Source: Alsobacter soli
GTDB lineage: Bacteria > Pseudomonadota > Alphaproteobacteria > Rhizobiales > Beijerinckiaceae
Direction of reading: 5' to 3'
Length of the DNA stretch: 48,929 nt
Assembly: GCA_945883115.1 (NCBI GenBank)
Contig: CAMCXA010000015.1
Span: 1 to 48,929, forward strand
Part shown: positions 7,021-15,215 of the stretch, piece after piece
Position numbering within the stretch: the first letter of the stretch is position 1
How the letters are laid out: the number at the start of each line of letters is the position of its first letter
Made by a program: the position numbers and the translations under genes
The notes under the pieces: model-generated
The model's input: the letters and a program-made list of their open reading frames with translations, nothing else
Told to the model about the DNA's origin: nothing
Databases searched by the model: none

Positions 7021-7917
7021 TTAGCCGCGTATCATCGAAGGGGCGGTAGAAACCGTGTAGACCCCCGCAAGGATGATGGCGCCCCCAAGGAGATCACGCA
7101 GTCCGACGTGTTCACCCAACAAGAGAACGGCCAGGCCTGTTGCGAATACCGGCAGCAAATACCCGATCATGGCCGCCTTTGTCGGGCCGTTACTGCGGAT
7201 CAGGCCCATATAGAGCGTAATAGGCAGAGCGGTTGCGATAATGCCGAGAGCGATCATCTCCGGCGCGTGTTCAAGGGTCGGCAGATAGGCGGCGCTGCCG
7301 GAAAAGGCGAGCGTCAGAAGCGTTGCAACAAGACCCGAAACCGCCTGCTGGCCTAACGCCATGCGCGAGGGTTCGACATGGCGGACCTGCCGCGCATAGA
7401 CATTGCCCAGCGCATAACTGACGGACACGCAGACCATGGCCGCGACCCCGATGGCCGCTCCCTCCGCTTCCATCAATGCCGCGGGGCCGATCAGAACGGC
7501 CATGCCGAAAAAGCCGACGAGAATGCCGCCGATCTTCCGCGGTGTCAGAGTTTCCTCGGCAAAAGCGAAATGGGACATGACGGCGACCAATAAAGGGCCG
7601 GAGGCCTGAATCATCGAACCGAGCGATACGGCGATATGGATCAGCGCGAAGGCGGTGAGGATATTCGGTAACCACCCGTTGAACGTGCCAAGAACAAGCC
7701 ATGGCACGAGTTCGTTCCTTGTCGGCAAAGGCGAAAGCCTGCGGACGAGAAACCAGCCGCTCAGCACCGTAGCCGCAATCACGCCGCGGACAGAGGCCAT
7801 CGCCATGGGATCAATGGTTCCGGCCATGGATTTCATGAAGAGAAACCCGCTCGACCACATGAGCGCGCAAAAGAATAATCGGGTTGTAAAGGCCAGTGGC
7901 GATAAGGGTTGGATCAT
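7021..7917 (-). CDS. EamA/DMT family transporter
   Basis: A 298-residue protein with about ten hydrophobic helices arranged as two EamA repeats: the first covers about residues 10-140, the second (PSRMALGQQAVSGL onward) about 155-290. This matches the drug/metabolite transporter superfamily of inner-membrane exporters. Typical signatures are WSSGFLFMKS in helix 1 and LLLGEHVGLRDLLGGAIILAGV at the end of the second repeat. The substrate is unknown. The ATG overlaps the mutT stop by 4 bases, so the two are translationally coupled. Another EamA protein occurs at 16508-17428, with little obvious similarity outside the family pattern. Confidence 0.9.
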   Translation of the reverse strand: MIQPLSPLAFTTRLFFCALMWSSGFLFMKSMAGTIDPMAMASVRGVIAATVLSGWFLVRRLSPLPTRNELVPWLVLGTFNGWLPNILTAFALIHIAVSLGSMIQASGPLLVAVMSHFAFAEETLTPRKIGGILVGFFGMAVLIGPAALMEAEGAAIGVAAMVCVSVSYALGNVYARQVRHVEPSRMALGQQAVSGLVATLLTLAFSGSAAYLPTLEHAPEMIALGIIATALPITLYMGLIRSNGPTKAAMIGYLLPVFATGLAVLLLGEHVGLRDLLGGAIILAGVYTVSTAPSMIRG

Positions 7918-8333
7918 CGGAACGGACGCTCCCCGACGAGATCAATCAGGGCGGGAATCAGAGGTTCATCTGCCGGCGGCATCGGAAAGTTCCGCAATTC
8001 ATTCGGGCGCACCCATTTGAGTGCCTGATGTTCGCGCGCAATGACCACGCCCTCCCATCTACGGCAGACATAAAGCGGCATGAGCAGATGAAAATAGGGA
8101 TAGGCGAAGCTCGCAAATGTCAAAGGGGCCAAGCATGGCTCTTTGACGGTGATGCCGAGCTCTTCCTGCAATTCGCGGATCAGCGTGGCTTCGGGCGCCT
8201 CGCCCATCTCGACCTTGCCACCCGGAAACTCCCACAAGCCGGCGAGCGCTTTTCCTTCGGGGCGTTGGGCGATGAGCACGCGGCCGTCCTGATCAAGCAG
8301 GGCGCACGCAACGACAAGAAGGAGACGGGACAT
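7914..8333 (-). CDS. mutT: 8-oxo-dGTP diphosphatase (MutT, Nudix hydrolase)
   Basis: A 139-residue Nudix hydrolase that cleanses oxidised dGTP from the nucleotide pool. The full Nudix box is present: GGKVEMGEAPEATLIRELQEELGI matches G-x5-E-x7-REUxEExGU. It is preceded by the MutT-like entry LLVVACALLDQDGRVLIAQRP and LAGLWEFPG, and followed by the HEHQ-like AREHQALKWV element. The length is standard. It is the first gene of a two-gene unit with the downstream EamA transporter (4-base overlap) and diverges from a methyltransferase gene. Confidence 0.9.
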   Translation of the reverse strand: MSRLLLVVACALLDQDGRVLIAQRPEGKALAGLWEFPGGKVEMGEAPEATLIRELQEELGITVKEPCLAPLTFASFAYPYFHLLMPLYVCRRWEGVVIAREHQALKWVRPNELRNFPMPPADEPLIPALIDLVGERPFR

Positions 8334-8454
8334 CGGGGTAAATCTGATCCAGAAAACGAATCAGCACAATCTATCTGTTTCCGGCTACCGAACAACCTCC
8401 TTGTCCGGATGCATTGTCTTTGACGCTGAACGCAAGACGCGGCATAGAACGCCA

Positions 8455-9357
8455 ATGTCCGTAGCACCTGCCCTTTTTGACCAGAACCTCATCCGCAGCC
8501 GTCTCAAACGCGCTTTGAGCGGGCAGCCTGCCGATTTTCTGCTCGTGCGGGCAGTGGACGATCTGGAGGATAGACTTTCGGCGGTTTTGAGGACGTTTGA
8601 ACAGGTTCTCGATCTTGGCACGCCGTTACCTCATGCCGCACGATCACTGCTCGGAACCGGCCGGGTAAAATCCGTGCTTCGGGCATCACCGATACAGGAT
8701 TGCCTCCAATCCGATCTGTTTCAGGAAATCATTGCAGATATATCCTTCCTGCCGCTCGCCGATGCTACTTTCAATGCTGCCATCTCGCTTTACGCCCTGC
8801 AAACGGTTGATGATTTGCCGGGAGCGCTCATTCAGGCGCGTCGGGCTCTGAAACCTGACGGCCTGTTTATCGGGTGCATGCTTGGCGGGGCGACGCTTCA
8901 CGAATTGCGCCAGTGCATGGCCGAGGCGGAAGCCCTCATCGAGGGTGGGGCAAGCCCGCATGTTGCGCCGTTTGCCGATCTTCGCGACATGGGTGGATTG
9001 TTGCAACGCGCCGGATTTGCACTGCCTGTCACGGATAGTGAAACGGTGACTGTCCGGTATGCGCATCCGCTGGCTCTGATGCACGATCTCAGGGCGATGG
9101 GCGCGACCAATCCGTTGATTGCCCGACGAAGATCACCGATGCGACGTGCCACCTTGTTACGTGCCATCGAGCTTTATTCCGAGCGGTTTTCCGATCCGGA
9201 CGGACGCATCAGGGCGACGTTTGAAACACTCTGGCTGTCAGGCTGGGCTCCCGATCCTTCCCAGCAAAAGCCGCTGAAGCCTGGCTCAGCCAGCAAAAGA
9301 TTGGCGGATGCACTCGGTGTTGCGGAACTCAAGGCCGGCGAAAAGCCGGGCCCGTAA
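8455..9357 (+). CDS. Class I SAM-dependent methyltransferase (NDUFAF5/BioC-like)
   Basis: A 300-residue protein resembling the alphaproteobacterial relatives of mitochondrial NDUFAF5. The N-terminus (LFDQNLIRSRLKRAL, then FLLVRAVDDLEDRL) is the lead-in typical of that family. A weak SAM-binding region follows (FEQVLDLGTPLP at about residue 50, where the usual GxGxG loop is degenerate), with the motif IV region ISLYALQTVDDLPG and LKPDGLFIGCMLGGATLHELR. NDUFAF5 hydroxylates an arginine of complex I subunit NDUFS7; whether the bacterial protein does so is unproven. An earlier TTG at 8401 is in frame, but ATG 8455 fits the family start. Confidence 0.8.
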   Translation: MSVAPALFDQNLIRSRLKRALSGQPADFLLVRAVDDLEDRLSAVLRTFEQVLDLGTPLPHAARSLLGTGRVKSVLRASPIQDCLQSDLFQEIIADISFLPLADATFNAAISLYALQTVDDLPGALIQARRALKPDGLFIGCMLGGATLHELRQCMAEAEALIEGGASPHVAPFADLRDMGGLLQRAGFALPVTDSETVTVRYAHPLALMHDLRAMGATNPLIARRRSPMRRATLLRAIELYSERFSDPDGRIRATFETLWLSGWAPDPSQQKPLKPGSASKRLADALGVAELKAGEKPGP

Positions 9358-9384
9358 GTAGCAAGCTTTCCGATTTGTAATATT

Positions 9385-9400
9385 TCCGCCATCGGGCGGA
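9385..9400. repeat. Short inverted repeat after the methyltransferase gene
   Basis: TCCGCC and GGCGGA form a perfect six-pair stem around a four-base ATCG loop, 27 bases after the methyltransferase stop. There is no T run behind it, so it is at best a weak or Rho-assisted stop, or part of the leader of the following gene. Confidence 0.35.
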
Positions 9401-9455
9401 GAGGTGTCTTCAGGCTATATGAGCCATCACGTCCTGAAACTTTTGGAGACATTAC

Positions 9456-9974
9456 ATGTTAAAACGGAAAACACTGATTATTGGCGGAACAATCGCGCTT
9501 ATCTCGCTCGCGGGCGTTGGCGCCGTTGTGGCGAAGGTCGCGGGTCACCGCGGCGGAATGGGCGGCATGGCCCAGCATTTTTGCAATAATTCAGATGAGA
9601 TGGCCACACGGATGATTGGGCGCATGGAATCGGAGATCAAGCCGACCGATGCCCAGAAGCCGGAATTCGAAGCTTTCAAAACGGCCCTCACAAAAGCGCA
9701 GGAGGGATTGAAGGCCAGCTGTCCGAAAGATGGCAAAGTTGTCGATACAACGCCTCCCGGTCGCCTTGCAGCGATTGAAACACATATGGCGGGGATGCTG
9801 AACGGCCTCCAGACTGTGCGCCCCGCGTTCGATGCACTTTATGCAAAGCTCGATGCCAAGCAGCAGGCTGAAATCGCTAAAATGCCAATGTTCGGCAATG
9901 GTCATGGCAAAGGCGAACGTGGCTCGCATCGCATGATGCATAAAGGCGCAGGCAGCGACCAGAAGTCTGAATAA
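9456..9974 (+). CDS. Spy/CpxP-like periplasmic LTXXQ-motif protein
   Basis: A 172-residue protein with an N-terminal signal/anchor segment (residues 6-26, LIIGGTIALISLAGVGAVVA) and a helical body with two LTXXQ-like motifs: KPTDAQKPEFE near residue 64 and LDAKQQAEI near residue 133. This is the pattern of the Spy/CpxP family of periplasmic chaperone-like proteins. The segment after the signal (GHRGGMGGMAQHF) and the C-terminus (GNGHGKGERGSHRMMHKG) are rich in His, Met and Gly, suggesting possible metal contact, as in CzcE or ZraP relatives. No sensor kinase pair is adjacent. Confidence 0.8.
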   Translation: MLKRKTLIIGGTIALISLAGVGAVVAKVAGHRGGMGGMAQHFCNNSDEMATRMIGRMESEIKPTDAQKPEFEAFKTALTKAQEGLKASCPKDGKVVDTTPPGRLAAIETHMAGMLNGLQTVRPAFDALYAKLDAKQQAEIAKMPMFGNGHGKGERGSHRMMHKGAGSDQKSE

Positions 9975-9989
9975 TCGTTACGTCTAATC

Positions 9990-11213
9990 TCAGAGCGATG
10001 CGCTATTGCGCAGTGCTTCCAACATCCGTTCATTCGGATAACCGTCGGGGATAATTCCCCGGCGGCGTTGAAAATCACGGATCGCCTCGCGGGTTCGTGA
10101 TCCCATTCTGCCATCAGGCTTGCCGACAGCATAACCAAGGCGGGTCAAAGTCTTTTGAATTTCAATGCGTTGTGCCTGAGTCAACGGTTTCTCGTGCTCC
10201 GGCCATGCGGCGCGGAATGCCTCGCCGCCCATGAGCAAATCGCCCAGATGCGCCACGCCCAGCGCATAGGCATCCGAAGCGTTATAGCGCTTGATCACAT
10301 CGAAATTGGCGGTCACGAGGAAGGCAGGTCCGGCAGCACCTGCGGGCAGGAAAAGCCGTGCTTCGCCTTGGTCCGGCATTGCCCGGCCATCGGCACGGGC
10401 GATGCCCGAGGCGCGCCAGTCCGAGAAGGGATGGGCACCGGTGCGAAAGTCGAACTGGCTCGGAAGGATGACTTCAAAGCCCCATGGCAGGCCCTGTTGC
10501 CAGCCTTTTTGGCGCAGAAATTCGGCGCTGGAAGCCAATGCATCGGGCACGGATGTCCAGATGTTTTTATGTCCGTCGCCATCGAAATCGACGGCAAATG
10601 TCCTGAAAGATGTGGGCATGAACTGGGTCTGTCCCATGGCACCTGCCCATGAGCCGCGCATGGCCGAGCGCTCAACATGGCCTTGCTGCAAAATCTCCAG
10701 TGCTGTCAGCAATTCGGTCCGGAAATAGGTTCCGCGATATTTGATCGCGGCGAGGGTCGCGAGCGAACGGATCACGTCCTTGCCGCCGGTGAAGCCGCCA
10801 AAACTGGTTTCCATTCCCCAGACGCCCAACAAGACCGAGCGGTCTACGCCATAGCGCTGCTCAATGACTGACAACGTATCGCCCCACGCATCATGGGCGG
10901 TAATGCCGCGCTGAACACGGACGGGTGCGGTTGCGCTGAAGAGATAGTCCCAGACCGGTTTGACGAATTCGGATTGCTTGCGTGTCAGTTCCACAATTGA
11001 CGGATCGGGTGTCACGCCTTTGAACGCGAGATCGAAGGTGGCGCGTGAAACGCCGCGCGCCGATGCTGCGGGCCAGAGCTGCACGACAAAGGTCTCGAAC
11101 GATGTTCTCTTGGTTGCTGCCTTTTTTGTCTTTGACGAAGCAGCATCCGCGGGGACTGCGTTCAACGTCAGAACAAGCAGGGCAAGAACGAAGCTGCGAA
11201 GGAGAAGTGTCAT
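9990..11213 (-). CDS. Lytic murein transglycosylase, MltB family with peptidoglycan-binding domain
   Basis: A 407-residue exported enzyme that cleaves the glycan strands of peptidoglycan. It has a signal peptide (residues 1-24, ending PADA-A) and an MltB-like SLT domain (about 38-335) with the catalytic glutamate E135 in GVWGMETSFG. Substrate-groove signatures RGSWAGAMGQTQFMPTSF and DFDGDGHKNIW are present. A C-terminal PG_binding_1 domain (about 345-402, IQKTLTRLGY...DGRMGSRTREAIRDFQ) follows. This domain order is the form usual in Hyphomicrobiales. No lipobox is seen, so it is probably soluble in the periplasm. It diverges from galU. Confidence 0.93.
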   Translation of the reverse strand: MTLLLRSFVLALLVLTLNAVPADAASSKTKKAATKRTSFETFVVQLWPAASARGVSRATFDLAFKGVTPDPSIVELTRKQSEFVKPVWDYLFSATAPVRVQRGITAHDAWGDTLSVIEQRYGVDRSVLLGVWGMETSFGGFTGGKDVIRSLATLAAIKYRGTYFRTELLTALEILQQGHVERSAMRGSWAGAMGQTQFMPTSFRTFAVDFDGDGHKNIWTSVPDALASSAEFLRQKGWQQGLPWGFEVILPSQFDFRTGAHPFSDWRASGIARADGRAMPDQGEARLFLPAGAAGPAFLVTANFDVIKRYNASDAYALGVAHLGDLLMGGEAFRAAWPEHEKPLTQAQRIEIQKTLTRLGYAVGKPDGRMGSRTREAIRDFQRRRGIIPDGYPNERMLEALRNSASL

Positions 11214-11406
11214 GCGTCAAAATCTCGTTGAAGAAGCAGGCATGAATATGGCGCGGGATGGTTAGGATTGTATTGACGATTCCCGATGATGATCGAACAG
11301 AGATGAAAAATCATTTTCGTGCCGGCTTTTTTGACGTATGAGGAGAAGGTTCGTTACAGGACCCTAGATGTTCCCGTTGCAGACCTCGAAGCCGGAGACC
11401 TATTCC

Positions 11407-12288
11407 ATGCGCATTCGGAAGGCCGTTTTTCCCGTCGCAGGGCTGGGAACCAGATTTCTACCGGCAACAAAGGCAATCCCGAAGGAAATGCTGCCAGTCG
11501 TCGATCGTCCGGTTATCCAGCATGTTGTTGACGAGGCGCGAGCTGCCGGCATCGAACATTTCATTTTTGTCACCGGTCGCAACAAAGGCACCATCGAAGA
11601 CCATTTCGATATCGCCTTCGAGCTCGACCATACGCTGGCGAGCCGTAACCGCCATGCGGACCTTGCCCTGCTTGCGGACGACTTGCCCGGCGCGGGCCAG
11701 ACGAGTTTCACCCGGCAACAGGCCCCCCTCGGCTTGGGCCATGCGGTGTGGTGCGCGCGGGAGCTTGTCGGTGACGAGCCGTTCGCGGTTCTCCTTCCCG
11801 ATATGCTGCATCACGGAATCGAGCCCTGCCTGAAGGGGATGATCGAGCAACACACAAAAACCGGGGCCAATAGCGTGAGTGTATACGCCGTTCCGATGGA
11901 GCAGACGCCCTCCTACGGGATCATCGATGCCGTGCCGCTCGCTGACGGATCGCAACAAATCCGGAACATGGTGGAAAAGCCTGCGGCGGGCACTGCACCC
12001 TCGAATCTTGCCATTTCGGGGCGCTATGTTCTCTCGCCGAAAATCTTCGATATTCTTGGCCGCCAGCAGAAGGGCGCAGGCGGCGAGATACAGTTGACCG
12101 ATGCCATGCTGACCTTGCTCGAGACCGAAAAGTTCCTTGCCCATGTCTTTGATGGCGAGGTTTTTGATACTGGCACGAAAATTGGTTTCCTCACTGCAAA
12201 TGTCGCTTATGCGCTGGCACGTCCGGAGTTCGGATCGCTCGCGCGCAGCGAAATCGAAAAACTTTTAGCCAGAAGGCAAAACACATGA
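11407..12288 (+). CDS. galU: UTP--glucose-1-phosphate uridylyltransferase
   Basis: A 293-residue nucleotidyltransferase that makes UDP-glucose for polysaccharide and LPS synthesis. The N-terminal signature AGLGTRFLPATKAIPKEMLP is the nucleotide-binding and catalytic loop. EKPAAGTAPSNLAISGRYVL and VFDTGTKIGFL are further family blocks. An in-frame ATG at 11368 also has a plausible ribosome site, but the start at 11407 (RIRKAVFPVAG follows) matches the family and has GGAG 8-9 bases ahead. The stop overlaps the ATG of the next gene by 4 bases, coupling it to kdsD. Confidence 0.95.
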   Translation: MRIRKAVFPVAGLGTRFLPATKAIPKEMLPVVDRPVIQHVVDEARAAGIEHFIFVTGRNKGTIEDHFDIAFELDHTLASRNRHADLALLADDLPGAGQTSFTRQQAPLGLGHAVWCARELVGDEPFAVLLPDMLHHGIEPCLKGMIEQHTKTGANSVSVYAVPMEQTPSYGIIDAVPLADGSQQIRNMVEKPAAGTAPSNLAISGRYVLSPKIFDILGRQQKGAGGEIQLTDAMLTLLETEKFLAHVFDGEVFDTGTKIGFLTANVAYALARPEFGSLARSEIEKLLARRQNT

Positions 12289-13283
12289 AGGCGATGCAGA
12301 AAACAGAGATAACAGAGCGCGACGCGGCCGTTGAGTCAGGCCTTCGCTCGCTCGCAACCGAGATCACGGGACTGGAGTCACTCGCCACTGCGCTCAAATC
12401 GGACCTCGGGCCGCTCTTTAGCGCCGCCGTCAATATGATCCTCGCATCAACAGGCCGTGTCATTATTTCGGGAATGGGGAAATCCGGGCATATCGGACGC
12501 AAAATGGCCGCGACGCTCGCATCCACGGGCACGCCCGCCTATTTTGTCCATCCGGGTGAGGCAAGCCATGGCGATCTCGGCATGATCCAGCCTGATGATG
12601 TGATCATTGCCATGTCATGGTCGGGCGAAACCGCGGAACTGGCTGATCTTGTTGCTTATGCCAAGCGGTTCCGGGTCAATCTCATCGCGTTTACCTCGAA
12701 ATCGGACAGTGCTCTCGGTCGCGAGGCCGATATCTGCCTCACGCTTCCGAGTGCGCGTGAAGCCTGCCCGAACGGGCTCGCGCCGACAACCTCGACGACG
12801 ATGCAGCTCGCGCTGGGCGACGCGCTGGCGATTGCGTTGCTCGAAAGCCGGAGTTTCACGCCGAATGATTTCGGGCGTTTCCATCCGGGCGGCAAGCTCG
12901 GCGTGCAGCTCAAGCAGGTGCGCGCTGTCATGCATTCAGGGGACCGGTTGCCGTTTATTCATCCGCAAACGCCGATGTCGGAAGCCATTTTGACCATCAG
13001 CTCAAAGGGACTCGGTTGCGCGATTGTTATCGATGCCGATGGTCGCCTGTGTGGTCTTGTGACGGACGGTGATTTGCGCCGGCACATGTCGGCTTCGCTT
13101 CTCAGCCGGACTGCGGAAGAAATCATGACGAAAAAGCCAAAAACCATCGCACCGGACGCACTTGTCGCTGAGGCACTTGAAATGGTGGACAGCCGCAAAC
13201 TTAATTCGCTGATCGTCGTGCAGGAAGGCAAGCCTGTCGGCCTGCTCCATGTGCTCGATCTGCTCCGGATCGGCGCTGCCTGA
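12285..13283 (+). CDS. kdsD: Arabinose-5-phosphate isomerase (KpsF/GutQ/KdsD family)
   Basis: A 332-residue isomerase converting ribulose-5-phosphate to arabinose-5-phosphate, the first step to the LPS sugar Kdo. It has a SIS domain (about residues 45-180: STGRVIISGMGKSGHIGRKM, then MSWSGETAEL) and the linker FGRFHPGGKLG. Two CBS domains follow (about 210-268 and 275-330). It is translationally coupled to galU (ATGA), grouping two sugar-precursor genes for the envelope. The sequence does not separate KdsD from GutQ or KpsF, so the symbol rests on family and context. Confidence 0.87.
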   Translation: MKAMQKTEITERDAAVESGLRSLATEITGLESLATALKSDLGPLFSAAVNMILASTGRVIISGMGKSGHIGRKMAATLASTGTPAYFVHPGEASHGDLGMIQPDDVIIAMSWSGETAELADLVAYAKRFRVNLIAFTSKSDSALGREADICLTLPSAREACPNGLAPTTSTTMQLALGDALAIALLESRSFTPNDFGRFHPGGKLGVQLKQVRAVMHSGDRLPFIHPQTPMSEAILTISSKGLGCAIVIDADGRLCGLVTDGDLRRHMSASLLSRTAEEIMTKKPKTIAPDALVAEALEMVDSRKLNSLIVVQEGKPVGLLHVLDLLRIGAA

Positions 13284-13296
13284 AAATACGTGGGTT

Positions 13297-14712
13297 TTAC
13301 TGCACGAAAGCAATCCGGATCATATTCGTTGCGCCGGGCGTTCCGAACGGGACGCCTGCCACAACAATGATGCGCTGCGACGTATGGGCAAATCCTTCTG
13401 CGGCGGCGAGCTGGCAGGCGCGGGCCGCCATATCATCTACATCGCGGGCATCTTCCGTCACGATGGCGTGAACGCCCCAGGCGAGCGCAAGGCGTCGCGC
13501 CGTGTTGACGATAGGCGTCAGTGCGAGAATTGGCGGTTCCGGGCGCTCGCGCGAAATCCGTAAGCCGGTTGCACCCGAAGCTGTCCAAGCAACGATAGCC
13601 TTCAGATCCAGCGTTTCAGCAACGTCCCGCGTTGCCATTGCAATGGCATCAGCGCCTGTCGCTTCTGCGGAAGCGCGTTGATTGGCGATGATGCTGCGAT
13701 AGAGCGGATCGTTCTCAACTTCCTCCGCAATCCGGTTCATCGTTGAAACGGCCTCGATCGGGAAGTCGCCGGCGGCTGATTCAGCGGAAAGCATAACTGC
13801 GTCTGCCCCGTCAAACACAGCTGTTGCGACGTCCGACACCTCGGCGCGCGTCGGCACCGGCGATGTGATCATCGATTCGAGCATCTGTGTTGCAACAACA
13901 ACGGGTTTTCCGAGACGGCGCGCATTTCGCGTGATCCGCTTTTGCAGGCCGGGAACCTTTTCGAGCGGCATTTCAACGCCGAGATCGCCTCGAGCCACCA
14001 TTAAGGCGTCCGAAATCTCCATAATCTCGTCAAGGCGGGCAATCGCCTGCGGCTTTTCGATCTTCGACATGATGAGTGCACGACCGCGTGCGACTTTGCG
14101 GACTTCGGCCACGTCCTCGGGGCGCTGGACGAAAGACAGGGCAATCCAGTCGATCCCCGCTTCCAGCGCGGCTTCGAGATCCGACCGGTCCTTCTCAGTC
14201 ATGGCCGAGACGGGAATGGTGGTGTCGGGCAGGCTGACACCTTTGCGGTTGGATACCTTGCCGGGCACTTCGACAATGGTCGTCGCTTTCGTCTTGGTTG
14301 CGTGTGTTACGCGCAGCTTGACCTTGCCGTCATCAATGAGGATCACATGTCCTTCCTGAAGCGACGCCAGAATTTCAGGATGTGGCAGGTGAACGCGCGT
14401 CCGGTCTCCCGGTGTCGTGTTTGAGTCGAGGACGAAGGTTGCGCCTTTCTCCAAGTGCTCGGCGCCGTCTTTGAACGTATCGAGGCGCAATTTCGGGCCC
14501 TGAAGATCGGCCAGAATGCCAATCGGCCGACCAAACTGCTTCTCCGTTGCCCTGATCATGGCAATCTGCGCGCGCATGCCGTCATGCGAGGCATGGCTCA
14601 TATTGATCCGGAAAACGTCAACGCCCGCGAGAAATAGTTTGCTGACCATTTCGGGGTTTGCCGAAGCCGGCCCCAATGTGGCGATGATCTTAACGCGTCT
14701 AAGCCGTCTCAT
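13297..14712 (-). CDS. pyk: Pyruvate kinase
   Basis: A 471-residue glycolytic enzyme transferring phosphate from phosphoenolpyruvate to ADP. Family blocks in order are KIIATLGPAS at the start, RINMSHASHDG, ILADLQGPKLR, the active-site lysine region IMSKIEKPQAI, ARGDLGVEMP, KPVVVATQMLESM and DGADAVMLSAESAAGDFP. A C-terminal alpha/beta domain (about 350-471) follows. Length is standard. It is the last gene of a leftward group after DUF1036 (8-base gap), with glycerate kinase and an EamA transporter farther upstream. Confidence 0.97.
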   Translation of the reverse strand: MRRLRRVKIIATLGPASANPEMVSKLFLAGVDVFRINMSHASHDGMRAQIAMIRATEKQFGRPIGILADLQGPKLRLDTFKDGAEHLEKGATFVLDSNTTPGDRTRVHLPHPEILASLQEGHVILIDDGKVKLRVTHATKTKATTIVEVPGKVSNRKGVSLPDTTIPVSAMTEKDRSDLEAALEAGIDWIALSFVQRPEDVAEVRKVARGRALIMSKIEKPQAIARLDEIMEISDALMVARGDLGVEMPLEKVPGLQKRITRNARRLGKPVVVATQMLESMITSPVPTRAEVSDVATAVFDGADAVMLSAESAAGDFPIEAVSTMNRIAEEVENDPLYRSIIANQRASAEATGADAIAMATRDVAETLDLKAIVAWTASGATGLRISRERPEPPILALTPIVNTARRLALAWGVHAIVTEDARDVDDMAARACQLAAAEGFAHTSQRIIVVAGVPFGTPGATNMIRIAFVQ

Positions 14713-14720
14713 TCGATGTC

Positions 14721-15164
14721 CTACTGTGTTTTCTGCGGCAAACGGGTCGGGTCATTCAACTGAATTGTCCAACTTTTCTGTTCACCTGTATCAACCTCAA
14801 AAAATTTCGACCGTTCGTACCCGCGCGCGAGACAATCCTCGATGCCCTCGATCGTGAATTGGCGATCGCGCGTGCACATGGGCGACGTTCCGCTCCATTC
14901 CCCGCCCCGATCATAGTCTTGCGCATAAAGGTAATAAAATCGTGACAATAAATCTCCCGGTATCACACTTTCACAGGCATTCGGTTTCAGGTTCCACCAT
15001 CCTTCGGTGCGCCACGCCTCTGTTGTCCGATAGCCAATCGCGATGCCAATCCGGCTTGATGTCATATTGCAGACACGAAGGTCCGCATATGCAGCCGAAC
15101 TGCTCCCAAAAAGAAGCGCAATGAATGTAGAACAGCAGAAGATCGTGCGCAGATTGCTCCTCAT
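14721..15164 (-). CDS. DUF1036 secreted protein
   Basis: A roughly 147-residue exported protein. After a signal peptide (residues 1-28, ending SSAAYA) comes the DUF1036 opening ADLRVCNMTSSRIGIAIGY, with conserved tryptophans (RTEGWWNL) and cysteines (NACESV, SPMCTRD, DCLARGY). DUF1036 proteins are common and often paired with pyk in Hyphomicrobiales; their role is unknown. The frame extends to a GTG at 15191; ATG 15164 was chosen because it gives a normal signal peptide, though neither start has a clear ribosome site. It sits 8 bases before pyk. Confidence 0.88.
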   Translation of the reverse strand: MRSNLRTIFCCSTFIALLFGSSSAAYADLRVCNMTSSRIGIAIGYRTTEAWRTEGWWNLKPNACESVIPGDLLSRFYYLYAQDYDRGGEWSGTSPMCTRDRQFTIEGIEDCLARGYERSKFFEVDTGEQKSWTIQLNDPTRLPQKTQ

Positions 15165-15215
15165 TCGCTTTAATCTCACGAGAGTCAGCACTTGTCACCC
15201 CCGCATGAGCCAAGC

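Noticed and set aside
11368-11406. Upstream start for galU
   Set aside because: In frame with a possible ribosome site, but it adds 13 residues not seen at the start of GalU proteins; the 11407 start fits better.
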